A stretch of DNA of 64,000 bases from Cruorifilaria tuberocauda (Eukaryota; Nematoda; Chromadorea; Rhabditida; Onchocercidae), in assembly GCA_013365365.1 (NCBI GenBank), contig JABVXU010000067.1, forward strand, positions 62,001 through 126,000, written 5' to 3'. The position numbers were made by a program, and so were the translations under genes. The notes beneath the pieces were generated by a model, which was not told where the DNA came from, did no database searches, and saw nothing but the letters and a program-made list of their open reading frames with translations. Shown here in pieces: positions 1-12,755 of this stretch (its first letter is position 1; every line of letters begins with the position of its first letter).

Positions 1-3000
1 AGAAGTGAGTGCAGTGCACAGATCAAATTCACAAATGCATAGCACATTAAGAAAAAGAAATCAACCACGGCAGCTATATGATCCATTGCACCGATTAATA
101 TTGATAATTCCGCTATTATGATCGTTATCAACAATCTATCAAAATACGACATTTTCAATGTTAAGCGTATTTACATCAATTACTGAAGCCTTTAGGGACC
201 CTAACTGACAAACGATAATTTAATAATATTACTATAAAATAATTATAATGGTAAAATCATAAGTACCCTTTAAATGGTTCATTTTTGGATGTAACTTTTG
301 CGAATGGTTTCAAAATTGGTATTACGTCATCCTTAGCAATTGATTGCAGGAGTCGTGGCGCACCTTGAAATAATCATGCACAAACTTATTATCAAAAGAT
401 CTTGCTGTTTCCTTCCAAAATATTTATTTTGCAAAAATTTATTTATTAAATTTTATAAAATTTTTAAATTAAATAAATCTTCTTAACTTCAAGAGTAATA
501 TTACTGATTTCACAGATTCATATAGATTTTATAATTCTTAATAACTGAAGAGGTAATTTTAAATTTTGTAACATTAAATATGTAATAATATCAAATACAA
601 AAGTTTTAACATTTTACAATATGATGTACAGTTCTAGTACGGCATAAGAAATAAGTTTGAAAATAAAACGTCAAAAGTTACTTCTATCCTCTAAGAACTT
701 ACTGCAAAGACACTGCAGAGCAGCACCAAATGTTGATAGGAACGATCCAATCAATAAAAGCCATTCCGTTGGCCAAGCTAAATTGGCAACGATCATGCCA
801 CCACGTAGTGATTGTCCATATCTGCAAAAATTTACAAGATTAAAATTGGTTTTGTTTAGTTAAATGGTATTTCTCAAAGATTTAAATTAATATATTTAAC
901 TTTTCAAAGTTGATTTTTCTCCAGTTGATCAATAAAATTTAATTTTTGATTGAAAATGGAATAAAAACCAACTTGTCTCGCAATACAGCACCATTAATTG
1001 TTGCACCAAAAACCAAAGCAAGTGAAAAATAGATGAAGGATGTCGTCAATTGAGCAGCAATGGTACCAGCTGGGATTGAGAAATTCGGTCCTTTTAAATC
1101 TCCTGCAAGTAATATTTTATCAATGGATCATATGAAAGGCTATTGCTTTAAAAATGATAAGTCCAACAAAACATGTTATAATTAAAATAATTAAGAAAAT
1201 TATTTTAAAACGAACCACTCATATTAGCACCGGTGAGAATTCCAGTAACTGCTGGAAAATAGATCGCAAGCAATACGAAAAATGTTGTTTTAACATCTTG
1301 GAATACTTCCACATTTCGATCAGCTGATTTCCCCCTCAGGTATTCATCTTTTCCAGCATAATTTGATCCCAAATTATCTGCAATTCAATATTTTTCCAAA
1401 ATGAATGAATAAGATTAATATTACTCTATTGCTATAGAAATTTTTATTTAGTTAAAATCATTAGTACTATTCGGAATTCTAATTTTTATCAGTTGATTAC
1501 CGACAAATGCGCTGCTTCCAAATCCTGGAAAGCCATTGATACAGCGTAATTCGTTTTTTGAGAACATTTCAGAGCATTCACCACTTGGACAAAAATAATT
1601 TAGCAACGGCCCACTGTAACAAAGAAAATTTTCCGAATATATTCAATTAAATTATTTATTTACAAATGGAAATACGACAGAAGATTTTAACACATGGAAT
1701 TTATGAAAAAATTTTAGGAGAAATTGGAGTTAAATTTCAAAAAACTAACGGCACGGAAGCATTACAATAATTGCAAATATCAGAAAGCGGAGCGTCGTCA
1801 GGTAGAACAACCCGTGCTTGCAATAAATGTTTGCCCAACATGCATACGCTAAATTTACAAGTGTGAAGAAAAAAATGGATGAAATCCAAATATTTATTTC
1901 CAAATTGTTTTTGAATCAGCCTTATATAAAAATATTAAACAGCCTAAAGGATTGGAGGAGCTCTCGATTGAATGAAATTCTTTTAATTACATGTTTTAAT
2001 TAACTTATAATGGTTACCTTAGCATCAACTTTATGTAATGGAATATTTTATAAGTTTCGCTTCAAACATTATTTGATTGTTTCAATTCAAATAAATGGAT
2101 TTTAAGCAAATTACTTCATGACAAATACTTCTTTGAAATTCTGAAAACATACTGCTGTGCATTAGATGATGTAATTGTTTTTTCGATTCCACCAGCGTAA
2201 CAGGCCAAGATCGATAGGATAACACAAAACAGTGAAATCTTTAATTATTTAATAAATTGGCATTAAAATTGGACGATTTCTCTTTTACTTTTTCAACAAA
2301 TTCCAATTTATTAAATCTCTCATACACTGGGAGAAAATTATTCACGCAAAAAATTCACCGGCGCAAACAGCTGGACAAATTTAACCCCCATTGCAACAAT
2401 TATAAATTCCAGTAGTAACAAAATAGTGGCGTAAAATCGCAAGTTATGCGACATCCAACCCATCAATCCTGAAAACCTTATTCATTTCGCGAGATATTTG
2501 TTATATATAAATTTCTTGACGTTCAACAAACAAAAATTACCTGTGTCTGAATGAACTTCCGTGCCACCGATTGTCAAACCAGGAAATATGTAAAGCTGAA
2601 ATTCAATCGAGATTTCAAACATAAATTTAATCGTACAGATTCTTAAGTTTCTCAGAATGAAATTTGAAAACCACAACTTGAAAATTTCTTCACAAAATTT
2701 AATTTATCTCAAAATCAGATAAAAAGTTCAGGACTTTAGCTGGCTTAATCTACAATATTAGGATAATTTTCGACCAGTAATATTTCGACACCACCAACGA
2801 GATACATCGCTGTGGCAACAGTGTTAGCTAAATAAAACAGTATGCCAACAGCTGAGCCAAATTCAGGTCCAAGATTTCGTGAAATCATAAAATATGCACC
2901 ACCACTTTCTACGACACCATTCGTTGCTATAGCTGATAAGCTTATGCTGGTCAAGAATGTCTGCAAATAATTTATCTGGTTTATTTCTAAAAATTTCGAA

Positions 3001-6000
3001 TTAAACAAATGATACTAAAATTTGATCGATAGAATTCAAAAAAGATAAGTGTATTTGTGATTTATATTTTAGTGATTTCTACACTTCGATCATTTTCTCT
3101 CGCAGTTTATTCATTTTTTCGAAACCGTCAAAAGAAAGCAATTAGTTATCGAGAAGTGAAAGGGACAGAGAGATATCACAACATAATTTAACAGAAGTTC
3201 GAAGAATTAGTGCATAAAATATATGTAAGGAAATCTAGATGATATGATAAATTATCAATCGATTTCGTGTGTGAAGCTAAGCATAAGATGAAATAATTGG
3301 AATTAATGCTTAAACCTTATTAAATTTAACCGAATTGGCTAGAACTACTAAAAAGGTGACAACTAACACAAAAGCAGCAGATAAACAATAGAAAGAAAGT
3401 TTGAGCGATACCAGCGATACCAACCATCCAAAAAAGACGTATAAACATGGTTACACCAAGAATGTGCTGGATTGTTGGTAAATAAACACCCAGCATAACA
3501 CCAAGTTCTGCCTGAAAATTCAAAACTTTAGACAATGAATGATTCCTTTCTGACTGAATAATCATAATGAATAGTGGAAAAATTGTTTAACAAACTGATG
3601 AGAATGGCAATCACTGACAGATTTATATAAAATAATGATTGAATATTTATTTATAAGCAACCTCTAATATTTCCTGTGGAATTTAACATCGATTGAAAAC
3701 TAAAAGACCTGAACAATCAAGCGTTACTAACCTTAGCATGCTGACTTTTTTCACGTTCTAATGGGCCTGGCGTTGTGTAACCTTTGAGGTAGGAACTAAT
3801 GAAAGGTTCACTTGGCTCTTCAAACAACGCCAAATTATTTCCGCAGATGCTTTTTCTAGCTTTGAATGAATCCCATAACATTGATAAACGACGAGAGTCA
3901 TCTAAAAGAACGTTAAGATCTAAGAATTAATCCTTGTCATTCGAGACTTATTACTCGTTAGAAGTAAGTGAGTAGTAAACGAATAGAAACAACCTTCCTT
4001 ATCGATTCCGATGACAACACTTCCTTGTCGACTGTTCTTATCATGTCGAACCTCGCCATGTCCACCTGTTGCATTCAAACTGCAAGAAGCTTATATAAGA
4101 CTGAAAGTGAGAATGATAATGTTTATGCATAATTTCATGTGTATAACGCGTCATGTCAACTGTTTTCAGTACAACTGTACTTTATTTCTACTTACTAAAA
4201 AAATTAACGATGTGACAATTCAATTTTATGAATTATTCAAAGGAAATGGATGAAAATTTCGAGCAAATTGTGAACATCAAGCATATTTGGAAAATTAAAA
4301 GTAATTCAATGATTTTAATTTTGATTTCTTTTACTTTTTTGTTTACTCATATGTTAGGTTTGAAATGATCAATGAGGAATGTACACTTCGAAAATATTGA
4401 GAACAGCGATAAATTTTGATTTTGATTCGAAAATACAGAATTTAGGAGTTAATGCTAAGCATTTGACGTTTCTAGACTTCCCATTAATCCTCGATGGAAG
4501 AGCAATGGATTTTCGCTGTAGCATACAAACAATTAACCACTTTAAAGGCAAAGGATGCTGTCACAAACCTCGTTTCAGCAGCAGAATCATTTTTTGAATT
4601 AGCCGCTGCTGACTGATCTTCCCCGAAGATTTCTTTTTTCATCAAGCTTATACCTTTCCGCCACGGCCCCCTCCTTAAAAATATATAAACGATCTTATTG
4701 ACGGTATTTACTTATTCGTATAACATTAAATCACAATTGTTCTCAATTTACTTTTTAGACTTTCATTAACCACCTTCTTTGCTCTATTTATTTAATCTTT
4801 CTATGCTACTACTTATTCCTCGTTGAGTGGATAAACTAGCTCTAAAACTTTATCTATCTTAAAATTTATAGGACAAAATACTCAAAAAATTTGCCTCACT
4901 AGGAAAAATTGACAGCTTTTTCTTTGTTTGCAAGGTTTTAGAGAAGATGGGTAATTTTTGATTACCTTAAGATAAAACTAATTTAAATGTTACAAAGAAT
5001 AACAACATAGTTTAGGACTGTTAAACCTTCCTATAATTTGTCTGATATAACGCATGAAAAAACTAAAGAAGAAAATGATAGAAAACTACACAATTTATAA
5101 GGTAGGTTCATGGAATGAACAAATAAAATTAAGGTGAAATGAATGCTAATTGGATGATGGCCAATCTGCTCTCCATCGTACCAGATGATAGTTGAGAGTA
5201 TCGTCTGATGCCACTAGGATCCTTCATTTACAATATCGTCGTCAATTCTCCTCTCTTAACCGGTTTGTTTTTTTACTATTCAATACTACTCGACTGGCAC
5301 AAAAATTTTGCCAAAAATTTTTTCTTATCTTGTTTAAACCATGCATAAATATTTTACATTTAAATTTTTACGTGAAATATTTCTTATTAAAATGGTTCCA
5401 AATACTTCAGGCGAATAAGTAAACAGGTAATAGCATGAAAATTGCTTATATAAAAGTCCGTATGATTTCAATTTTCATGATTTTTTTAAATTAATTTTTT
5501 AATTGAAAATTCATCTATTTTGCATTAACGATCTGGAAGATATTGAAATCACTGACATTCATGGATTTGTTTTGCTGAAGTTCTGATTGAATGATAAATT
5601 TCTAATGCAAACAAAAAGGTCACGGAATTTTTCACAATCACTTATTATTTTTTCAGAAATTGACGACTTTAAATTAATCATTGGTCGGACAGAATTCCAT
5701 AAATTGAATTTGATATCATTTTATGCGATAATAAAAAGCGAACCAGTAAAAGTCAAGTTGAATTAACCACTAGAAGTCTGCGCCATCTTAGTATATCTAA
5801 CTTTGTTTGCTAGAAATTCATGTTTTTCAGAATGGGGTGCATACTAAAGCCGTGCGAAATCTCAAAATTATTTGACTTATAATGATTATAATGTCTTCAA
5901 ACTTGAAATGTTTGAGATTTTAATATAAAAATAAACAAAACATATGAAAAAAAGATAGTACTCAATGCTAAAATTATTTAACGATTTTTTTTGAGACGAC

Positions 6001-9000
6001 GAAATACAAACATTCATAAATTATTAATAAGAAAGAGATAAAATTATAAAACGCATGAAAAAGATAATATTTTTGTCAGTTATCAAATGAGAGTTTTCAA
6101 AAGTATTTGCCAATAATAATATTTAAAACTGAATTAATGAATGTTAATGTTAGCTAATAAAGTATGAATAAAAATAAGTCAGATATAAATCGTTGAAATT
6201 TGTTAAACATCATTTTGGAAAGTGAAAATCGAATAATTTTTCATTATCTTAATTATAAAAGCTGATTATATCGATTATTGAGTATTTATCTTAGTGTTAT
6301 ATGAATCATATATGATATGGGAAAATATTCGCCTTTGGTAAAAATTGCATGGTTCAATTAATTGCAAAAAACTACCAGAGGAGATGGACCGATGCTTGCT
6401 AGTAATTTATCAATGGAACTTATTTATGATTTAATAAAAAAAAGCAATGTTTATATTTATGACTTCATCTTTAAGTTTGTTGAATCAAAAAAAGAAAAGC
6501 TTCCAAAAATTATACTCAGTGCACAAATTAGAAGTAATCGTTTCCAGCCTTTCAGTGAAATATTTAGAAAGTTCAAAAATCAGACAGAAATAAACCTTTT
6601 TCAGCTTTGCACCACCAGACAGAGTACACAGTTTACAGTCCCGAAACGACCGCAGGGAACCAATTTTACATACACATGTTAAAACAACTCATGCCGACTT
6701 CTCCTCCCATCTCTCATGTCGTAATTTCCTTTTCTAAACGTTCAAAGAACGTATTCTAAATGATTTTACACCGAATGATTGATAATTTAATTGGTGAAAA
6801 TTTTAGAAAATTGATTCATTTGATTTGCAGAGATACTCAATGAGATTTCGGTGATGAAATTTAGTGAACGAAATTCCCAATAAAGTTTTTTAAAACTTAA
6901 AAAGCGAACTTTTTTCATCGAAAGATATATTATCTTGTTAAATTTTCAGTGAAGCATATTACTGAGTAGCGAGAATTGAATAAAATTTCAATTTTCTTAG
7001 GTTTTTGAACTGAAAATGATAATATTTTAATACGATGTAACATGGTGAAAGAACAACCAAATCGTGATAGAAATGGAATAAAAAATTTTCCACTTTAAAG
7101 ATTATTTAAACAGAGAATTTTGCTCCAAATGGAAATATCCTGCAGATATTAAATAATTAAGTTGACAAGCTTTTAGTTTTCGAAAATATAATATTGCTAC
7201 AAAGGAGTTTGAAAGTTTTGATATGGCGAAACATTTTGATGAAAACATCTGGTAATAAACAATAACTTATGTCATACAAATCACCTGCTTGAACAGATAA
7301 AAAGACTTATTAATACATCAGCGAGTATTATGTTACATTGTGATAAAATCACAATGGCAATAAACAGCCTAGATCGATTCCTCCTGTTTGTAATTTAAAA
7401 ATTCGGCAAGAGCTTTTTTGAAATTGCTCTGAATACATCCATACTCAAGTTTGAATAGATGACATTAAAAAAATAATAGATTAACTGAAAGTAACTAACT
7501 CATTTCGTCCATCAAAAAAATTTCATTGTTATTAAGATCACAGATACTAAGATGATTTCACTTGACCTGTTGCAATTAAAATATTATAAATGCACTTTCT
7601 CTTTTTTTTCACATATTTCAATCACTTTTCAAAGTGTTAAAATTGCAATTTTTTTGCAGGTGTAAATTAAACGATCAGAGTTAATTATTGTTGATTTAGT
7701 TGAAACTTTTTAATTAAAATATTAGAATTTTCAAAGCAAATTGAAGACATCAGAAGAAAGACACAACAAGCATATAAAGATATTTCGAACAACTAGAAGG
7801 ATAATACCGATAAGAAAGCTTTGATTATCTTGGCGAGCATCAATGCCTTTGTTGTAATAATACAGTTCCGTACCACGATGCCTAACGAAAGATTTTAAAA
7901 AGAAAGATCTATGCGACCTTCATAAGATCAAATCACTGATGAGATGGTCTATCAAAAAATGTCGACCTTGTATATGACATTTTCACGGTGTCTTCTGATG
8001 TTCGTATAATTCATATGAAAGTATATGATAGGGCGGGAATTTTCAATAGTTTATAGTGTATTATTAATGCCAAAACGAGTAATTAAATATTATTCATAGC
8101 CAAGTGTCGCAAGTTACAAAATAAGTAAACGTATCAGCAAATAGTTAAACAGTAAAGAGAAACAGTACTTAAAAAATGATTTCTTGAAGATTCCCCAACC
8201 CTTAACCCAACTGAAATCATAAAAACTAGCGTTACTCTAAAATCGGCGAATGAAGAGACTCAGAAAGAAAACAGGTAGCGTACTATTTGTTTAATGTTAC
8301 GACATAAGCCCAATCACTTTTAACTGAAGTTTGAAGAAATTACAACAGGAATGGGATTTAACCTAATTTTTATCTTACCAATACGCAAGTTACATTTTAA
8401 TCCACCACTGATTTTCTTATATTAAAAATAATCAACTTTCTTCCAAATTAATATTTACTGATTTAACTATTTACATCCAAACAAATGGAGTGGATGAAAA
8501 AAAACTTTTTTATTCTCAGTCATAATATTTCATGTTGCGACTAAAAATAAAATTAAACTATTGAAAGATAAGAAGATATTCATTATACAACACAGAAAAC
8601 TAGCACTATATTTAACGGTTTAACTAAATTATTTAGTTTAATGATTAAATAAATTCTTTACATGACGCATTTGCCAAGTTTTTTTAACATCAATTGTTTT
8701 TTTAAACGTTTTAAGATTGATTTTCACGGATAAACAACTCGAATTTCCTGGTCCGGAATTGTCTTGTTTTGAAGTATCTTAAATGTAGCTCTTAATGCTG
8801 TAAAATGCTTGCCATTTTCATATTTCACATGTGTATGGTTATACCCTAACACCCGAAAGGTATGCATCAGTTATGCATATAGTGCTCGAGAATAGGTCAC
8901 CATCGATTGGCATAAGAGTCATGTGCGCTCTTGCGTGTTACAGTGTTGCGATAACATTTCATCCGTTCTTGAAACTGTACATCCTATGAAAGAATTGGAA

Positions 9001-9111
9001 TGAAATATGCAATAAATACCTTTGGCCAAGCTGTGCATTCATTTTCGATTCATCCACGCTAAAAATCGTCCATCTTCGCTTGTTCGGTGATCGTCGAAAT
9101 TCCGATGCCAT
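1..9111 (-). CDS. kcc: K-Cl cotransporter (SLC12 family), N-terminal ~629 residues; partial at left edge
   Basis: Electroneutral K+/Cl- symporter of the plasma membrane, used in cell-volume and chloride control. Sixteen exons join with agreeing phases: 9111-9020, 4673-4569, 4079-3994, 3901-3732, 3511-3368, 2960-2775, 2595-2541, 2468-2359, 2238-2153, 1848-1750, 1613-1501, 1377-1216, 1102-973, 821-703, 363-267, 135-1. About 150 cytosolic residues precede the first helix ([13 protein letters not shown]). Diagnostic SLC12 segments follow: [54 protein letters not shown]. The large extracellular loop, about residues 345-415, is Cys-rich (CNYC, CPSGEC, LRC) and has an NAS glycosylation sequon, as in KCCs rather than NKCCs. 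The ATG at 9111 directly abuts an acceptor, so trans-splicing is likely. The C-terminal regulatory domain lies outside the window. Which worm KCC paralogue this is cannot be told here. Confidence 0.93.
4674..9019 (-). other. Large first intron of the K-Cl cotransporter gene
   Basis: About 4.3 kb of AT-rich DNA between coding exons 1 and 2, much longer than the gene's other introns (roughly 60-500 bases). The flanking phases agree: exon 1 ends with AG of a codon and exon 2 supplies the G. ORFs at 5192-5422 and 6362-6682 on the plus strand have no splice context or family signal and are taken as chance. A more complex patch at about 8840-8990, next to exon 1, could hold regulatory sequence, but nothing specific is recognisable. 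Confidence 0.6.
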
Positions 9112-9119
9112 CTGCAATC
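9112..9119 (-). promoter_or_regulatory. Probable spliced-leader acceptor of the K-Cl cotransporter gene
   Basis: On the minus strand the sequence GATTGCAG ends immediately before the ATG at 9111, and no upstream coding exon was found. An acceptor joined to the start codon is typical of nematode SL trans-splicing. It could instead be an ordinary acceptor after a noncoding first exon. Confidence 0.5.
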
Positions 9120-11610
9120 GAACAAATACGTGTTAATAACATGTATCATCGACATCAAGTGATGCACATTTATTAATTGCCAATCACGAAAAACAAAACG
9201 TCAGGAAATTATTTTTCTCAAGAGTTATTAAATATTATTTCGCAATTTTAAAAACGTTGAATGTTGACATTTAGAATACGATGGTCAACGCACATTGGCG
9301 TGTTGACTCCTACGGTAGATAAAAAAATAATTTAATTCTGGTCCTAATGAATCAGCTGATTTCAACCTTCAATAGGTTTTGATGTACCGTCAAATGAGAC
9401 ACTTGACATTTTAATCATATTAAAAAATCATCTATAAGACATTTTAAATTTCCATAAATAGTTGGAAATGACAGAAGTACGAGTGAATAAAATGTGGAAA
9501 TGAAAAATTGAATCAAATTGAACTAATTATATTTGAAAATATGGCTTAATGTGGCAGACGAAAGATCAACTAAATATATGTTATAATGAACTGATTTAAA
9601 TTCTGGAAAAAAGAAATAAATGAAAATGATACATCTATGAATTGATCAAAAGGATAGATTTTAAAAAAGAGACAATTTTCGCTTGGTAATTCTCAGTTAT
9701 GCTATTCTCTCGTCTATTTATATGTTTTTCTGCATTAATTCATGAAAATCTGGGATTTATCTCTCAAAGGTACCCAATATTTCACCGACTTCCTTAAAAA
9801 ATTCCAAATATTACCGGAATATTCCTATATTATGAAGATGATAAAGGTTTAATGGTATCATACTAAATTTAATTGATAAGAAAATAATAGCACTTGGAAT
9901 TAAGCACCGCAATCAGTGCATGCGGCAACTTCACCCCTATGATATGGCAAATTGATTTCAATTTTAAAAATTTTTCGCGAAAACAAGAACTAAATTGCAT
10001 TCTGGTTGTAAACGCCTAAATGGGAAACCAACCCATTGGGAATGATTAATTTTGTTCCTGAAAGTAACTGCAGTGTTTTACAGGAGTATTGATCATTCTC
10101 TCTTTCCATCTCTTTCTATTACTCTCTGCTTCATTTGTTCTCCAAACTCAGTGAATTTATAAACCGATAAAAGAAACTGATTTCACTTCATTTACATAAT
10201 CAAATTGCCATCAAAATACCAGAAAATTAATTGTCTCGTGAATATATTGTTTTCATTGGTGGAAAAGTAGGAAATTTTTTCAATATATATCAGTTATTAT
10301 AATTGTGATCGATAGCAAGGAATTGTCCTTACTTACTGTATCAAACTTTATCAGTTTGACGAAGCAATTGCTTCCGATCTAATAATTGATTATTGTTCGT
10401 CAATTATATCGTATATTCCTTGTCTCTTTTTTTGGAATCTCTAACAATAGCTAAAATACATGGAACTTTTATTAATATTTGAGAAAAAAAGCTTGGAATT
10501 ATAATTTCAAATTCCAAATGAAATTCCAAAACGGAATTCTAAATGAATAATTGAATACCTGACAATGTGCCAGTAAACATATTCTTGTAAAAAAAAAGGT
10601 ATTTGACCAGTAAAGTCTTTGGCAAAAAATACAGATATCACTTGTTTTCTACAATAATTTCCACATTCCAATTAATACATTAATATATTGTTCATTAAAT
10701 CCACTAAGTCATAACATGTCAAAGAAGTACATTTTTTAGAGTATTTTTCGGGAATTAACTGACCCACCAACTTTCACGGTCCGATTCTTTTCATTAATTT
10801 ATCTTTTGTCTTTAAATCTATCTCTTTTCACTGTTTGCCTTAGAATTCAGTGCAGATAAATCTTTCTTTAACAATGCATATCTCCTGACATATGTGATGT
10901 GAAACTCATAAACAAATATGAATAAATCATCAATTACGTTACATTTCTTTCTCAGCGAATTTCATGGGTATCCAATCCAAGTAACATGATTGACATTACA
11001 AGAAAATATGAAAATTTTCATGTCATTAACTTTCCTCAGCAAGTAAATTCAATAAATTAAAAGTGTATAAATGTTGGAGAATAATTGAATTTTCATGGAA
11101 AACAAAATAAATAAGAGGAATTGAAATGAAGCTCGTTTATAAAGTTGACAGAACCAAAAAAGAAGAAAAAATATTGATAAGAAATATCAGGACTATTTAT
11201 ATCCTTTCAGGAATGGATTTCCGATATGAATACATGCTCCTGTCAATTTCCTGCAACAAAATCACTGTTCATAGTTTAACCAGATCTGAAACATTAAGCA
11301 TAATATTGAAATCTATTCAAAAATTTAACTTTTCAGAAACTTACGTGAGATGAAGCTTATGCAGAAGACAATGACAAGCTTGTATTTGCTCAATGTAGAA
11401 TAATGAATAAGCTCCAACACAGTCTTTTACAAAATTGATCAATTTTTCACGATCCATCAAATCATGGCCACATCTATGCTTTATAAATTTGAGTGAAAAG
11501 TTTTTTAACTTATTTATGAAAAATTGGAAAACTTAAATGAAGGATCAAAATTCCACTTTTTTTTCAAATTCATAGCTGTATTTGAAAAGTTAAAAAGAAG
11601 ATTTTCAGAA
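9120..11610. other. Intergenic, upstream of the K-Cl cotransporter gene
   Basis: AT-rich DNA without a supported exon. This side of the gene should hold its promoter, but trans-splicing hides the transcription start and no core element can be assigned. The 75-codon ORF at 11126-11353 has no splice context or recognisable domain. Confidence 0.5.
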
Positions 11611-12755
11611 TTACCGTTTTTTTTTATAGCATTCGATTGTCGTATTTTTGTAGCACAATCTAATACAATAATTGTACTTTAATATGGCATTTAGACTGTC
11701 ATATATTTTCTGCATAAGTGGGCCAGCAGTCGGCTTTGTTGTCTCATTGAATGTGAACTGCAAAGAAGCGATTCGATCGAGAAAGGAAACATGGAAAGGG
11801 AGATACCCTAATTATGCAGCCGAATAATCGAACCGGTAGGGTTAAAAAATGGTTCATGAAAACATCTATAAATTAAACTTGAATAAACGATTAACATCAG
11901 AAGAAGAAATGAATTTAGAAATTTAATTACAATATTAAAAAGGAGAACAATTCCACACAATAAATTACATTACTACTAAGCTTTTACTGCTAATCATTAG
12001 TGCACCAATGATTGTAAAGAAGACCGAGTGGTAAAGCAATGGGCATTTTGGCGATACAAATATTAATTGTATGTTGTTTTAAATTCAAACGCAAAAAAAA
12101 CCTCCAAATAATCGAAATTAATTTCGTTGATTAATGTGGACTGAGATCGATTGTCACATCTGAAATATATTTTGATAGATAATACAGAACTATTCATCAT
12201 ATAATGCCTTTTAATGTATTTTTTTGAGAAATTTTTAAATTAATTGACTTTAAAGTTTTAAAAATTACTTGTAATCAATTTTTCGTCTTAGGCAAATCTC
12301 TTCAGCTTGAATGGCTGGTCCTTGCTTACCAAAACAATCCACCATGTCTTGAATATTACCGCCAATCGGAGCCAAGTTATAGCCACAGTCACTGGAACAT
12401 TTATCCACCGAATTTAATGCTTCCTCCCGACACTCATCATCTTCGTCACATTTGCATCGCCGCATTAAACCAGTCTAAGGACAACAAATGGATTAAATTT
12501 GAATTCAACTTAAACTGATGAGTTAATCAAAGTGTTTAAATTCATTTCTTAATTATAATATAACCATTAATTACTTTACATCTTGCGAAAAATTCAGCAT
12601 TGAATTCAAAAGTTTCATTACATCCGAATCTAGAAAAAGTTGAAAATTTATAATATTATCCGAGAATTGCAGGAAAAATTTTTTAATTCACTTACAACCA
12701 GTCTATCAGTAAGAAAAACCATCAAGATGATTGCCATAAATCTTGTTCTGCTCAT
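11611..12755 (-). CDS. Small secreted cysteine-rich protein (model partly uncertain)
   Basis: Exon 1 (12755-12692) begins MSRTRFMAIILMVFLT, a clear signal peptide. Exon 2 is 12629-12580. Exon 3 (12474-12265 or ending near 12270) is Cys-rich, with RRCKCDEDDECREEAL, KCSSDCGY, MVDCFG and EEICLRR. Phases agree for exons 1 to 3 if exon 1 uses the weaker donor GTGAAT. Reading may stop at the TAA at 12265 or splice at AA|GTAATT. A further exon-like segment at 11757-11611 follows a good TTTGCAG acceptor and encodes a Cys-containing tail (YNYCIRLCYKN) before a stop, but its phase does not fit a direct join, so a small exon may be missing. Spacing recalls nematode secreted Cys-rich families such as CPG4-like or T20D4.11-like proteins; I do not assign one. 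Likely secreted. Confidence 0.6.
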
